DNA of 16,531 nt from Candidatus Odinarchaeota archaeon (GTDB lineage: Archaea > Asgardarchaeota > JAGGXT01). The position numbers and the translations under genes were made by a program. This document shows positions 1-6,936 of this stretch, one piece after another; position 1 is the stretch's first letter; the number at the start of each line of letters is the position of its first letter. The notes under the pieces are model-generated. The model was not told where the DNA came from and searched no databases. It saw nothing but the letters and a program-made list of their open reading frames with translations. The stretch covers positions 1 through 16,531 of the forward strand of contig JAGGXT010000134.1 of assembly GCA_021162905.1 (NCBI GenBank). The letters run 5' to 3'.

Positions 1-140
1 ATCAAAATTTCAAAAGAGGTATTAATTATATTATAAAACTCATCCAAGATATCAATCTTAAATAAATATGGCACAAAAAGAAAATTTGTATCTAAAATTA
101 TACAAAGATTGCGTTTGTTTTTATCCCTTGATAATACCAT
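1..140 (-). CDS. PIN-domain protein, FCF1/Utp24-like, 3' end cut by window edge
   Basis: A frame open from an ATG at 140 to the window edge gives 46 residues without a stop. It starts MVLSRDKNKR and continues CIILDTNFLFVPYLFKIDIL. The hydrophobic strand followed by LDTNFL is the hallmark start of a PIN nuclease fold, with Asp17 as the first metal-binding acid. PIN proteins of this family are putative rRNA-processing endonucleases (COG1412, related to eukaryotic Fcf1/Utp24). The gene directly after aIF2-gamma in many archaea is such a PIN protein, so position supports the call. The ATG lies inside the end of aIF2-gamma, giving a 20-base overlap and suggesting translational coupling; no clear Shine-Dalgarno site precedes it. 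Catalytic residues further along are outside the window, so activity cannot be judged. Confidence 0.8.
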   Translation of the reverse strand, partial: MVLSRDKNKRNLCIILDTNFLFVPYLFKIDILDEFYNIINTSFEIL

Positions 141-1425
141 ATCCAACTAAACGCCACCGACCACTGATTTTCTTACTTATCGCGATTCTACTGTCCTCCT
201 CGATACATATAGGCTTCCTTAGACTTATTGATATTTCTTCTCCTTTAATATCAGTAATTACGCCCAAAGTCGCAGCTGTTCCAGCATTTATTAGTAATAT
301 TTCATTTTTTGTTATCCTTTTAATAGTTTCAATACGTGAAGTCATACTTGCTAAATGTCGTTCAATGAAGTGCAACTCTATGTTTAATGAATACCTAACT
401 GGTGGAAGTGTTCCAGGCTTTCCTAATACATTCCCAACTAAGGCATCAGCTTTGGTTAAAGACGGATCTAATAACGTCCCAACTCCAATTAAGCCACCTG
501 GTTTAGCCTCCATTAGATCATCTCCTAAACTTGTCCTTAATGAAACGACCTCAGTATATAAGGGTTCATATATTATTTTCCCCATATGAGTGCGTTTTAT
601 CCCAGGGGCTATTTCTATTTCATCCCCAACTCTCAGCAATCCTTGAATTAGTGACCCACCTACTACACCACCTACTAGATTTTCTGGAGGCGTTCCAGGT
701 TTATTTACATCAAAAGATCGTGCAATATACATCCTTGGAGGTTTGCTCAAATCTCGTTTCGGCAGTGGAAAATGTTTGTATATAGCCTCTATTATTACAT
801 CGACATTTATCTTAAAAATAGCAGATATTGGAATTATGGGAGCATTTTCAGCAGGAGTCCCCTTAAGTAAATTTTTAATCTGATTATAATTTTCAATAGC
901 TTCTTCTTCGGAGACGAGCTCTATCTTATTCTGAGCAACAATTAGATTTTTAACTCCAGAAATCATTAAAGCTTCAAAATGCTCTCTAGTTTGTGGTTGA
1001 GGGCATGGCTCATTAGCAGCAACTACCAATATTGCTGCGTCCATTAAAGCTGATCCAGAAAGCATAGTAGCTAACAGAGCTTCATGACCTGGTGAATCAA
1101 CGAATGATATCCTACGAATAAACTCAGTTTTAGAACCACAGTGGGGGCATACTATTTCAGTCGTGTAACATTGTGGTTCTGGGCAAGTAGGACATTTTCT
1201 TAAAATCGCATCAGCATAGCCCAATTTTATACTGATACCTCTCTTTATTTCTTCAGAATGACGATCTGTCCAGACACCACTTATTGCTTGAACTAGTGTT
1301 GTTTTACCGTGGTCTACATGCCCAATAGTTCCAATGTTTATTTGTGCTTGGCGGGGTATCTTTTCCTCTTCTTCCTCTAGAGATTTATTTTTTTTAACTG
1401 CTCTGCTCTTTCTTTTTTTTGACAT
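121..1425 (-). CDS. eif2g: Translation initiation factor aIF2 subunit gamma
   Basis: This 434-residue GTPase is the core subunit of aIF2, which carries initiator Met-tRNA to the small ribosomal subunit in the cytoplasm. Visible motifs are the P-loop GHVDHGKT (35-42), a zinc knuckle with Cys78/Cys81 and Cys93/Cys96, the G3 box DSPGH (110-114) and the G4 box NKIE (166-169). The long signature ANEPCPQPQTREHF and the C-terminal GRWRLVGYGII are typical of the gamma subunit and separate it from EF-Tu/SelB. The length is close to the usual 410-420 residues; the excess is a charged N-terminal tail (Lys/Arg-rich, then five Glu). Of this tail, only the part up to about residue 24 is variable. It follows S6e by 143 bases and overlaps the next (PIN) gene, the standard archaeal order. 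The start has only a weak GTGAT ribosome site. Confidence 0.98.
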   Translation of the reverse strand: MSKKRKSRAVKKNKSLEEEEEKIPRQAQINIGTIGHVDHGKTTLVQAISGVWTDRHSEEIKRGISIKLGYADAILRKCPTCPEPQCYTTEIVCPHCGSKTEFIRRISFVDSPGHEALLATMLSGSALMDAAILVVAANEPCPQPQTREHFEALMISGVKNLIVAQNKIELVSEEEAIENYNQIKNLLKGTPAENAPIIPISAIFKINVDVIIEAIYKHFPLPKRDLSKPPRMYIARSFDVNKPGTPPENLVGGVVGGSLIQGLLRVGDEIEIAPGIKRTHMGKIIYEPLYTEVVSLRTSLGDDLMEAKPGGLIGVGTLLDPSLTKADALVGNVLGKPGTLPPVRYSLNIELHFIERHLASMTSRIETIKRITKNEILLINAGTAATLGVITDIKGEEISISLRKPICIEEDSRIAISKKISGRWRLVGYGIIKG

Positions 1426-1540
1426 TTAATATCACATCCGAAATTACTAGGATAATAATAAAATATTATGTGACTTAATTATCTTATTATTCTTAATATT
1501 ATGCTCAATAATTTCCTAAAATAATTAATTTATTATTTTC

Positions 1541-1560
1541 TCTTAACAATTCTTAACAAT
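1541..1560. repeat. Perfect tandem 10-mer in S6e-aIF2-gamma spacer
   Basis: TCTTAACAAT occurs twice back to back, eight bases beyond the S6e stop codon on its downstream side. On the minus strand it reads as two copies of ATTGTTAAGA. The 143-base spacer around it is very A+T-rich and has several weak TATA-like stretches, none convincing enough to call as the aIF2-gamma promoter. The repeat may be chance in low-complexity DNA or part of a transcript end. Confidence 0.5.
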
Positions 1561-1568
1561 AACTTAAT

Positions 1569-2021
1569 TTATTGTTCAGGTGTAGTTGCTTCCTTTACAG
1601 ATTGTTCTTTCTCAACAATCTCAGTCTTTTCTTTTTCTTCCTCTACCTTCTTCTTTTTAACACGCTTTGGCTTTTCAGGATATATTATCTTCATATTAAT
1701 TTGAACTATATCCTCGCTAATAGTATTCCCACGAACTAATTTCCTTCTACGTTCGCCTTTCCTTCGTGGTCGAAAGCCTACACCACCGCTTAGCAAAATA
1801 TATTTTTTAATAGGCCCCTCAATATCGGCTCTCATTGGAAAACCCGCAATATCACTACCACCAGTTATTTGAAGTTTTACTCCACTCACACCAATGAGCT
1901 CACCGTCTATTATGTCACCTATTTTTTTATCGATTAATGCCCTAGCTTTTTCATCTTTAACCTCTATCTGCCTGCTTTTACCAGTTTTTGGATCAGATAT
2001 AACCACTTTAAATTCAGGCAT
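1569..2021 (-). CDS. rps6e: Small-subunit ribosomal protein S6e
   Basis: This protein of the archaeal/eukaryotic small subunit is 150 residues from the chosen start, MPEFKVVISDPKTGKSRQ. Family signatures visible are ISDPKTGKS near the N-terminus, the segment IIDGELIGVSGVKLQITGGSD, and the GFRPRRKGERRRKLVRGNT region that contacts rRNA. The C-terminus (from about residue 110) is a lysine- then glutamate-rich tail, probably disordered. A longer frame begins 16 codons earlier, but the start at 2021 has a GAGGTG site six bases upstream, and homologues begin at MPxFKVVI. It lies between aIF5B (79 bases upstream) and aIF2-gamma, the common archaeal order of initiation factors around S6e. Confidence 0.97.
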   Translation of the reverse strand: MPEFKVVISDPKTGKSRQIEVKDEKARALIDKKIGDIIDGELIGVSGVKLQITGGSDIAGFPMRADIEGPIKKYILLSGGVGFRPRRKGERRRKLVRGNTISEDIVQINMKIIYPEKPKRVKKKKVEEEKEKTEIVEKEQSVKEATTPEQ

Positions 2022-2100
2022 TCTATGCACCTCTTTTAATTCTCTGTGGATTTTTATTTCAATATTCAAAAACTTTTTGTTTCAATTATTAAAAATTAAA

Positions 2101-3897
2101 TTATACAGCTCGTTTCTTTTTATATATTTCAATGAGTTCATTTAAAACTTCATGCTCATCTGGACTTATTTCTTCCTTTAAGTCTCTTTTAAGAATCACA
2201 ACATGCTCCCTTGGAACCATAATATATAATTCATCACCTTCGTCAAAATCTCTCCCTACTACTGCACCCTTTATCGAAATCGCAACAGCTTGACCTTTTC
2301 TCGCTTCGCTTATATTTTTACCTTTATCTTGAATTTGCAGGATCATCCCGATGGTCTCTCCGTTTTTATCAATTAAAGTACATTTTGGCTTGATAATTCC
2401 GCCTAGAACTTCAACACCAACAATTGCGGGTTTGCTACTTCGAAAAACATATCCAGGTAAAATTTTTATTTTACCAGGCCTTATGACAGCACCTAATTTT
2501 CTTTTAATTTCCATTTCCTTTTGCTCTTTAACCCACCTATCATAATCCTCAAATAACTTATAAATAATATCACTCCAGAAGATTTTTACATTTAACTCTT
2601 TTGCTTTTTCTTCAGCATCTGGAAGAGTTTTTACATTAAATGCCAAAACTACCCCATAATATGGATTCTTCTCCTTTACTGCATAGGCCTCAATAATGTC
2701 CCTTTTGGAAACATCACCAACGTCAGCTACTCGAATCGGCACTTTAAATCTCCTAAGATATTCAATTATGGCTTCTAGTGTGCCAAGGGTATCAGCTTTT
2801 ACGATGACCCCTTCCTTATCAGTATATATTCTAATTTTTTGGACTTCTTGAATTATCTCATCAAGAACATTATCAAGATTTGATTTATCCCAAACAGCCT
2901 TTATCGGTGCACCAGCAATGGCCCCATCAAGATTAGGAGCCGCTATTTTAACACCTGCGGCAGCATGTATTTCGTTAATCGCAGTAAACTTATCACGTGG
3001 AGCTCTAATCTCATCTAAGGGCTTAGGGACTAGTAGAGAACGTATTTTTGTTACAATGGGCCTTTCTAAGCCACCAACGACTATTATATCATTCTTTCTT
3101 AGAACACCATCATAAAGTATAACATCTATTGTTCGTCCCAACCCTATTTCATCCTTAACTTCTAATACTACTCCTGCACCTGGTCCTTTCTTCGTGAGTA
3201 ACCTTTTGGCCATATATTGCTGAGTAAGTCCAACTAACACCATTAGTAAATCAGGTATGCCCTCTCCTGTAACAGCACTTGTTGGTATTATTGCAACGGT
3301 TCTCGTAAAATCTCTTATTTTATCATACCTGTCGGCTCTGAATCCCTCCTGAGAGAACTCACCAATCAGATTATATAAATAGTTATCAAGTAACTTTTTA
3401 ACATCGGCTGGTTGCTCTTTTAACGAAAATATAAAAGGTTTATCGGGATTCTTTTGCCAACCAGGTATTCTATCTAATTTATTTGCAGCAACAATGAAAG
3501 GAATTTTTCTTGATTTAAGAATATTTATAACTTCATAAGTTTGGGCTTGGAATCCTTTTGTTATGTCGACAACGAGAATAGCAATATCGCTAACGCTTCC
3601 TCCTCGTTTTCTAAGATTTACAAAGACTTCATGGCCAGGGGTATCTATTATTAGTAGACCTGGTAATGTTAATTCAACTTTCAGAAGATTAAGTAGGTCG
3701 CCACAAATAGATTTTATCGTATCTATAGGGAAAAAACTTGCACCTATATGCTGCGTAATACCTCCAGCTTCTTTTTTCTGAACTGCTGTACCTCTAATCT
3801 TATCAAGTAAGCTTGTTTTTCCTACATCAATATGCCCAAGTACTGTTACAATTGGGGATCTTTTGTATGCATCTTTATTAGCTGATTTTTGAGTCAT
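2101..3897 (-). CDS. infB: Translation initiation factor aIF5B (IF2 family)
   Basis: A 598-residue ribosome-dependent GTPase that promotes subunit joining and initiator tRNA placement. It shows the P-loop GHIDVGKT (21-28), the segment GGITQHIGASFFP of switch 1, DTPGH (85-89) and NKLD (139-142), then the beta-barrel domain II and the C-terminal domains ending in a Lys/Arg-rich helix. Length matches archaeal aIF5B (about 590-600) and lacks the long N-terminal region of eukaryotic eIF5B. Position 25 of the P-loop is Val, where archaeal relatives I recall carry His and human eIF5B carries Thr. The ATG at 3897 was preferred to one two codons earlier because it sits the usual distance from a GGCGAT site. 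It is divergent from ndk, with a 126-base spacer, and precedes S6e. Confidence 0.98.
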   Translation of the reverse strand: MTQKSANKDAYKRSPIVTVLGHIDVGKTSLLDKIRGTAVQKKEAGGITQHIGASFFPIDTIKSICGDLLNLLKVELTLPGLLIIDTPGHEVFVNLRKRGGSVSDIAILVVDITKGFQAQTYEVINILKSRKIPFIVAANKLDRIPGWQKNPDKPFIFSLKEQPADVKKLLDNYLYNLIGEFSQEGFRADRYDKIRDFTRTVAIIPTSAVTGEGIPDLLMVLVGLTQQYMAKRLLTKKGPGAGVVLEVKDEIGLGRTIDVILYDGVLRKNDIIVVGGLERPIVTKIRSLLVPKPLDEIRAPRDKFTAINEIHAAAGVKIAAPNLDGAIAGAPIKAVWDKSNLDNVLDEIIQEVQKIRIYTDKEGVIVKADTLGTLEAIIEYLRRFKVPIRVADVGDVSKRDIIEAYAVKEKNPYYGVVLAFNVKTLPDAEEKAKELNVKIFWSDIIYKLFEDYDRWVKEQKEMEIKRKLGAVIRPGKIKILPGYVFRSSKPAIVGVEVLGGIIKPKCTLIDKNGETIGMILQIQDKGKNISEARKGQAVAISIKGAVVGRDFDEGDELYIMVPREHVVILKRDLKEEISPDEHEVLNELIEIYKKKRAV

Positions 3898-3940
3898 TAT
3901 CATCGCCTTTTCTAGATTTTTCTGAATAAATAAGTAAGAA

Positions 3941-3950
3941 TTATAAATTA
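3941..3950 (-). promoter_or_regulatory. Candidate TATA box for aIF5B
   Basis: On the minus strand the sequence reads TAATTTATAA, 44 bases before the aIF5B start, leaving room for a leader of about 20 bases. It lies in the spacer between divergent aIF5B and ndk. A promoter here is needed because the flipped ndk gene separates aIF5B from the L7Ae-S28e-L24e transcript. No equally good TATA box for ndk was found; the best plus-strand stretch is around 3990-4000. Confidence 0.5.
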
Positions 3951-4023
3951 AACATTCTTATGTAAATCGAAATATTAATCTACCTACCGCTTAAGAATAT
4001 TTTGCCAAGAATAGGTGATCCGC

Positions 4024-4704
4024 ATGGAACAAACACTATTTATTTTGAAACCTGATGCAACCATAAGAAGGCATGTTGGTGCGCTTACTTTAGATATTCT
4101 TGTTAGACATTTTAAACCTGTTGCTTTTAAGGAGGTAAAAGTACCACATGACTTCTCAGAAGTACATTATGCGGAGCATCGTGGAAAGTTCTTTTATAAT
4201 TGGCTGGTGAATTTTTTAACTATATATAATGTGGTTGTTGTTGTTTTTGAAGGAGAGAACGTAATAAAAGAAACTAGGGAGCTACTTGGAAATACATTAG
4301 CACACAAGGCAGATCCAGATACTATCAGAGGAAAGTTTGGAATATGGGGTGGTGTAAATATAGCTCATGCATCAGACTCTACAGATTCTGCAAAACGTGA
4401 AATTAAATTATGGAAAAATAATTTCGACCTAATTTTCGACGAAAGAACAGCATCCGATGACTTAGAAATGTATCTAAAAAAGTGGCTGAGTAAAAATCCC
4501 CCCAAAACAAAAACATACGAGATGAGAGAGATTTGTAAAAAATATTGTAATGATGATATTGAGAGAAAAGACGCGATACTAAGTCTTGAAAAAATAATAA
4601 TAAGCGAGCTTAGGGAAAATAATATACCATATGAAAAAGAGGTTATTAGGAACTTTGTAGATTTTGTTTTGGCGAATGTAGATTTTTCAAAAACTTCAAA
4701 ATAA
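4024..4704 (+). CDS. ndk: Nucleoside diphosphate kinase, archaeal type, with C-terminal extension
   Basis: It transfers the gamma-phosphate of NTPs to NDPs through a phospho-histidine. Residues matching the family's catalytic set are Lys9 (ILKPDA), Tyr49 (HYAEHRGKFF), Arg85, Thr91, Arg102 (DTIRGKFG), Asn112 and the phosphorylated His115 (NIAHASDS). The usual SGP after the dimer-interface helix is replaced by IYN (67-69). The ATG at 4024 was chosen because it follows AGGTGATCCGC, the window's normal ribosome-site layout; an upstream GTG lies within that site. The kinase core ends near residue 155; about 70 further residues follow, rich in Lys/Glu and Ile/Leu and probably helical, of unknown role. 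It is the only plus-strand gene, placed where archaea usually carry ndk between L24e and IF2, but reversed. Function is likely intact given the conserved active site. Confidence 0.93.
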   Translation: MEQTLFILKPDATIRRHVGALTLDILVRHFKPVAFKEVKVPHDFSEVHYAEHRGKFFYNWLVNFLTIYNVVVVVFEGENVIKETRELLGNTLAHKADPDTIRGKFGIWGGVNIAHASDSTDSAKREIKLWKNNFDLIFDERTASDDLEMYLKKWLSKNPPKTKTYEMREICKKYCNDDIERKDAILSLEKIIISELRENNIPYEKEVIRNFVDFVLANVDFSKTSK

Positions 4705-4713
4705 ATTTTTATT
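4683..4713. terminator. Bidirectional T-tract terminator between ndk and L24e
   Basis: The two genes converge with only seven bases between their stop codons. After the ndk stop the plus strand reads ATTTTTATT. On the minus strand, downstream of the L24e stop, T-rich runs (ATTTATTTTG, then AGTTTTTG) extend into the end of ndk. Short U-tracts are the usual archaeal termination signal, so both transcripts can end here. Overlap of each terminator with the opposite gene's coding end is a consequence of the tight spacing. Confidence 0.55.
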
Positions 4714-4906
4714 AACTTCTTTTTCTAATACTTTTTACGTAAAATCCTGTCCACTTTAGCTTCCTAGGGTCTCTCTTTAGCTTAAGCATATTTTTCCTGC
4801 ACTTAGATGAACAAAAGTAAAGTTTTGTTCCATCTAGCCTAACATAAATAATACCCGTTCCTGGTTCGATTTCTTTGTTGCAAAAACTACATCTGTATTT
4901 CCTCAT
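4712..4906 (-). CDS. rpl24e: Large-subunit ribosomal protein L24e
   Basis: A 64-residue zinc-ribbon protein of the archaeal/eukaryotic large subunit. Cys6/Cys9 (CSFC) and Cys32/Cys36 (CSSKC) form the zinc site; between them is [17 protein letters not shown], and the C-terminus has the family's RDPRKLKWT motif. Full length for the archaeal form. The ATG follows GGGGTG by six bases. It is 13 bases after S28e in the same direction. Its usual downstream partner ndk is reversed here, so L24e becomes the last gene of this transcript. Confidence 0.97.
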   Translation of the reverse strand: MRKYRCSFCNKEIEPGTGIIYVRLDGTKLYFCSSKCRKNMLKLKRDPRKLKWTGFYVKSIRKRS

Positions 4907-4919
4907 TATTTACACCCCA

Positions 4920-5135
4920 CTATCTTCTAGAGATTCTTTGAGCTTCATGCTCAGTGTCACGTAGCATTAGAATATCACCCAGTCTAACAGGTCCTTTTAC
5001 GTTTCTCGTAATCACTCTACCTTTATCTCTTCCTTCTAATATTCTAACTCTCACTTGAGTCAATTCTCCTGTCATACCTGTTCTGCCAATTATTTGTACA
5101 ACTTCAGCAGGAGTTGCATCGTCACTTGAACTCAT
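4920..5135 (-). CDS. rps28e: Small-subunit ribosomal protein S28e
   Basis: A 71-residue OB-fold protein located near the mRNA exit of the small subunit. Recognisable family segments are [23 protein letters not shown], the basic [21 protein letters not shown] and the C-terminal motif [11 protein letters not shown]. The ATG at 5135 is chosen over a GTG three codons earlier because that GTG lies within the ribosome site AGGTGATTAAA. It lies between L7Ae (110 bases upstream) and L24e (13 bases downstream). The upstream gap and a good TATA box suggest it can also be transcribed separately from L7Ae. Confidence 0.97.
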   Translation of the reverse strand: MSSSDDATPAEVVQIIGRTGMTGELTQVRVRILEGRDKGRVITRNVKGPVRLGDILMLRDTEHEAQRISRR

Positions 5136-5167
5136 TTTAATCACCTACACGAATCTCATGAGCCAAC

Positions 5168-5175
5168 TTTATAAG
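5168..5175 (-). promoter_or_regulatory. Candidate promoter for S28e-L24e
   Basis: On the minus strand AAAAACTTATAAAG combines a purine-rich BRE with a TATA box, one of the best matches in the window. The box is 33 bases from the S28e ATG, so the transcript would have a very short leader starting close to the ribosome site. It falls in the 110-base L7Ae-S28e spacer. Confidence 0.55.
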
Positions 5176-5245
5176 TTTTTTGCTGACAAAATAAAAATAA
5201 TAATAGATAAGATATTGCTTTCCCTAATAATTTACTTTTCTATTT

Positions 5246-5614
5246 CTATTTAAGTGCGGCTAATTTTTCTGAGATTTCTTTTACCAGAGCCTCTGCTCTT
5301 CCGGGGTCTATAATTGCTGCAGATGCTGCTGCAACTTCTATTCCACAAGTTTCTCCAAGTTGCTTTTTACTAGGGACATAAATATATGGAACCTTTTTTT
5401 CCTCACAAAGTAGTGGCAAGTGCGCCACAATTTCAGGTGGTTCAACATCCTCAGCTATGTAGACTAATTTTGCAAGTCCTCGTTCCACTGCTTTTGTAGT
5501 TTCATTTGTCCCTCGCTTTATTTTTCCTGTATCTCTAGCTAGGGATAAAGCTTCAAGAGCCTTTGCAACAAGCTCCTTAGGAACATCAAACTTAACATAG
5601 AAAGGTTTAGGCAT
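5246..5614 (-). CDS. rpl7ae: Ribosomal protein L7Ae, kink-turn-binding
   Basis: In archaea this 122-residue protein is both a large-subunit protein and a core component of box C/D and H/ACA RNPs and RNase P, binding kink-turn RNA. The RNA-contact motif [15 protein letters not shown] (33-47) and the following [24 protein letters not shown] are classic, as is the [15 protein letters not shown] segment near the C-terminus. It opens the L7Ae-S28e-L24e group, with its own TATA box 67 bases upstream and a GGAGGTT site six bases from the ATG. The leader contains a kink-turn-like arrangement beside that site, which raises the possibility of self-repression, a mode reported for archaeal L7Ae. Confidence 0.98.
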   Translation of the reverse strand: MPKPFYVKFDVPKELVAKALEALSLARDTGKIKRGTNETTKAVERGLAKLVYIAEDVEPPEIVAHLPLLCEEKKVPYIYVPSKKQLGETCGIEVAAASAAIIDPGRAEALVKEISEKLAALK

Positions 5615-5621
5615 AGACTTA

Positions 5622-5654
5622 ACCTCCTTCGGTTTTTACCTCATCATTCATCAC
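5622..5654 (-). promoter_or_regulatory. Kink-turn-like element in L7Ae leader, next to ribosome site
   Basis: On the minus strand two adjacent copies of the box-C heptamer RTGATGA (GTGATGA at 5654-5648, ATGATGA at 5647-5641) run into a small hairpin: GGT (5640-5638), loop AAAA, ACC (5633-5631). The hairpin is flanked on both sides by GA (5642-5641 and 5630-5629), which is how tandem sheared G-A pairs of a kink-turn are arranged. The ribosome site GGAGGT (5627-5622) follows two bases later. The second stem expected beyond the bulge pairs poorly, so this is a candidate, possibly a kink-loop form, not a confirmed motif. Confidence 0.4.
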
Positions 5655-5680
5655 GTGTATTAAACGATATTCATGTATAA

Positions 5681-5690
5681 TATAAAAACT
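5681..5690 (-). promoter_or_regulatory. Candidate TATA box for L7Ae
   Basis: The minus strand reads GAAAGTTTTTATATTATAC, with a purine-rich BRE-like stretch before a TTTTTATA box. It lies 67 bases from the L7Ae start, the same distance as the S13 box from its start, predicting a leader of about 40-45 bases. The preceding 63 bases back to idi2 include T-rich runs (GTTTTAAATTTTGTTTT on the minus strand) that could end the idi2 transcript. Confidence 0.5.
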
Positions 5691-5753
5691 TTCTTAAAAC
5701 AAAATTTAAAACACTAACCAGAACGCAAGCTTACTTTAATTGGTTTTTCTTGA

Positions 5754-6899
5754 TTAAGCATCTAATGATCTATTCATAAAATATGATAATAACTTAGTAC
5801 CTTCACTAAAACCATATCTACACTTGACCCATTCAGCAAGAGGACCATATATGAATATGCTACTAGCTTTTCTTATCTTTTCAACAGATGACGCCCCAAT
5901 CAAAAACATACATATTTTTATTTGGTCCTCTATGAAATCAATAAATTTCATAGCACCTTCAACTCCAGATCCGTGAATAACCTTCAAAAAAGGAAGTGCC
6001 ATTCCAGCGATGTGGGCGCCAAGAGATAAAGATTTACATATATCAATACCTGTACGAATACCACCTGATGCTATAATTGTAATCTCATCAGAGAAGGTAT
6101 ACAAATCTACAAGTGCTGCCGCTGTTGGGACCCCCCAGTCCCAGAAAAGCTTACCTAATTTTTCTTTATGTTCATCTTTAATTCTAATCGCTCGATGTAC
6201 TTCGACCGCCGAAAAACTCGTTCCACCAAGCCCGCTTACATCAAATATTTTAATTCCACAATTCTCTTTTAGAATCTTAACAGCATTCCTAGTAAGGCCC
6301 GCTCCAGTTTCTTTTACAATTATAGGAATATCTAGCTCGGATTGTATCTTACCAATCTTCTCTATGACACCTTTATATTTAGCGTTACCCTCCGGCTGAA
6401 TTGCTTCTTGTAAAGCATTCAGATGTATAGCTAATGCATCAGCATCTATCATTTCTATAGCTTTAATTATCTTTGAGATATCATATTCTGAGGAAATTTG
6501 AGGCGCGCCTATATTACCTATGACTATTGTAGTAGGCGCAACATCTCTAACAATACGGTAGGTCTCAATAAGCTTGGGATTTTCAATCCCAGCACGCTGA
6601 CTTCCAACGCCTATTGGTATTTGCTTTTGTTCAGCAACTTCAGCAAGCATTTTATTTATCTTCTTAGAAATCTGAGAACCACCAGTCATTCCGGAGATCA
6701 TTAGTGGCAATGATATCTTTCTTCCAAGAAAGGAAGTAGAAACATCAATTTCATCTATATTTATCTCTGGAAGGGGATTATGAACAAATCTAACATATTC
6801 AAACCACGTAGACGTATAAGATTCCACTTTATTAGTTAAACAAATTTCGATATGTTCGATTTTTCTTCTTTCTGTGGTTAATTCATTATTTTTACTCAT
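5754..6899 (-). CDS. fni: Type 2 isopentenyl-diphosphate isomerase (FMN-dependent)
   Basis: It interconverts isopentenyl and dimethylallyl diphosphate using reduced FMN and Mg, in the cytoplasm. The 381-residue TIM-barrel protein shows the family's N-terminal RRKIEHI (11-17), the flavin-site segment PLMISGMTGGS (65-75), GVGSQRA (97-103), the catalytic Gln and metal-binding Glu in HLNALQEAIQPEGN, and the phosphate-binding ASGGIRTGIDICKSLSLGA. Length is near the usual 350-370, with a short N-terminal extra. The ATG follows GAGGGG by six bases. It is the last gene of mvk-ipk-idi2, 37 bases after ipk, and supplies DMAPP for archaeal lipid chain synthesis. It is unrelated to the Nudix type 1 isomerase. 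Confidence 0.97.
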   Translation of the reverse strand: MSKNNELTTERRKIEHIEICLTNKVESYTSTWFEYVRFVHNPLPEINIDEIDVSTSFLGRKISLPLMISGMTGGSQISKKINKMLAEVAEQKQIPIGVGSQRAGIENPKLIETYRIVRDVAPTTIVIGNIGAPQISSEYDISKIIKAIEMIDADALAIHLNALQEAIQPEGNAKYKGVIEKIGKIQSELDIPIIVKETGAGLTRNAVKILKENCGIKIFDVSGLGGTSFSAVEVHRAIRIKDEHKEKLGKLFWDWGVPTAAALVDLYTFSDEITIIASGGIRTGIDICKSLSLGAHIAGMALPFLKVIHGSGVEGAMKFIDFIEDQIKICMFLIGASSVEKIRKASSIFIYGPLAEWVKCRYGFSEGTKLLSYFMNRSLDA

Positions 6900-6936
6900 A
6901 AGATGCCCCTCTTAGCTATTCCTCACACATTTTCTC

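Noticed and set aside
68..785. Plus-strand open frames opposite aIF2-gamma
   Set aside because: They mirror a strongly conserved minus-strand gene, have no recognisable motif and no suitable ribosome site. Similar antisense frames elsewhere (for example 1894-2145, 2351-2545, 2918-3115, 6010-6399, 7097-7504, 7901-8236, 9812-10147, 14737-15237) were dismissed for the same reason.
917..928. G4 box NKIE instead of NKID in aIF2-gamma as a defect
   Set aside because: I recall the same NKIEL in aIF2-gamma of other archaea such as Pyrococcus, so it is a normal variant.
2022..2069. Sixteen-residue N-terminal extension of S6e
   Set aside because: S6e proteins start at MPxFKVVI, and the strong ribosome site sits immediately before that Met.
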